Positions 63,960-64,000 of a DNA stretch of 64,000 bases are shown in pieces (position 1 is the stretch's first letter; every line of letters starts with the position of its first letter). A program made the position numbers and the translations under genes. The notes beneath the pieces are model-generated. The model had not been told where the DNA came from, ran no database searches, and worked only from the letters and a program-made list of their open reading frames with translations. Origin of the DNA: CAJQLB01 sp905479065 (GTDB taxonomy: Bacteria; Bacteroidota; Bacteroidia; Flavobacteriales; Flavobacteriaceae); contig OX044364.1 in the NCBI GenBank assembly GCA_943846735.1, forward strand, positions 992,001 to 1,056,000, written 5' to 3'.

Positions 63960-64000
63960 ATCATTATTTGATGACTTCAATTCAGTTTCTGCGAAAGCAT
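63952..64000 (+). CDS. Methylmalonyl-CoA mutase small subunit, first codons only
   Basis: ATG 63952 opens MTKSLFDDFNSVSAKA and runs off the right edge. The wording matches the start of flavobacterial methylmalonyl-CoA mutase beta subunits, and udk-divIC-mutA is a gene order I recall from this family. AGGA (63946-63949) sits upstream. Only 16 residues are visible. Confidence 0.65.
   Translation, partial: MTKSLFDDFNSVSAKA

Overview
The window looks like a chromosome segment from a marine-type member of the Flavobacteriaceae (Bacteroidota). Several things point there: AT-rich DNA, near-universal TAnnTTTG promoter -7 elements with a TTG/TTTG about 19-21 bp upstream, a split transketolase, LytTR signalling next to 2TM-domain proteins, the thrS-infC-rpmI-rplT block, a CarH-crt carotenoid operon, and lipoproteins starting with short signal peptides followed by Cys-Asp/Asn stretches. 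The genus cannot be fixed from the sequence alone. I see no prophage, insertion sequence, integron or CRISPR array; the window reads as ordinary core chromosome with a few small accessory-looking pockets.

Layout. 1-4160: the 5' 60% of a 23S rRNA gene, tRNA-Ala, tRNA-Ile and a full 16S rRNA gene, all on the minus strand, with tandem promoters. 4241-7548: thrS-infC-rpmI-rplT translation operon on the plus strand, ending in a clean terminator; infC appears to start at AUA. 7787-20296: housekeeping genes (TauE/SafE exporter, AI-2E permease, dnaB, accA, an LptF/G permease, tgt, two-subunit transketolase, outer-membrane barrel, FKBP-like lipoprotein). 20450-22202: S4 protein, phosphoribosyltransferase, aroK, tRNA-Lys, tRNA-Leu. 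22335-27253: a CarH-type B12 light sensor followed by crtI-crtB-crtZ-crtY, enough to turn GGPP into zeaxanthin (GGPP synthase is elsewhere). 27240-35598: TlpA-like thioredoxin, aconitase, and a minus-strand operon of three SurA-like folding factors plus a MoxR ATPase. 36060-38945: LytTR regulator, two 2TM proteins and a histidine kinase that carries a third 2TM domain. 39378-48930: DUF1684 lipoprotein, nitrilase, two YhhN paralogues, M20 amidohydrolase, ECF sigma factor with a membrane partner, PlsC-like acyltransferase, CoA-type Nudix hydrolase, cyclophilin, OxyR.

49513-54596 is the most distinctive part. A His/Cys-rich secreted protein, a TonB-dependent receptor, a surface lipoprotein, a MerC-like membrane protein and a second His/Cys-rich protein form what looks like a metal-uptake locus. 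It is followed by a 56-codon gene overlapping a small HExxH protein. 54945-60396 holds a SulP transporter divergent from a TetR regulator, a DUF4442 protein and a PadR-PspC stress pair preceded by what may be a small RNA or attenuator. 60633-64000 ends with trxB, tRNA-Pro, a PQQ-type sugar dehydrogenase, udk, a DivIC/FtsB-like gene and the first codons of a probable methylmalonyl-CoA mutase small subunit.

Start codons were re-chosen in several genes (thrS, infC, carH, moxR, the 646-aa PpiC protein, the 102-aa 2TM protein, the amidohydrolase, plsC, the HExxH protein, sulP, aroK, trxB) from promoter position, signal peptides, gene overlap or family N-termini. All functional calls rest on motif and family recognition by eye; no database search was run.
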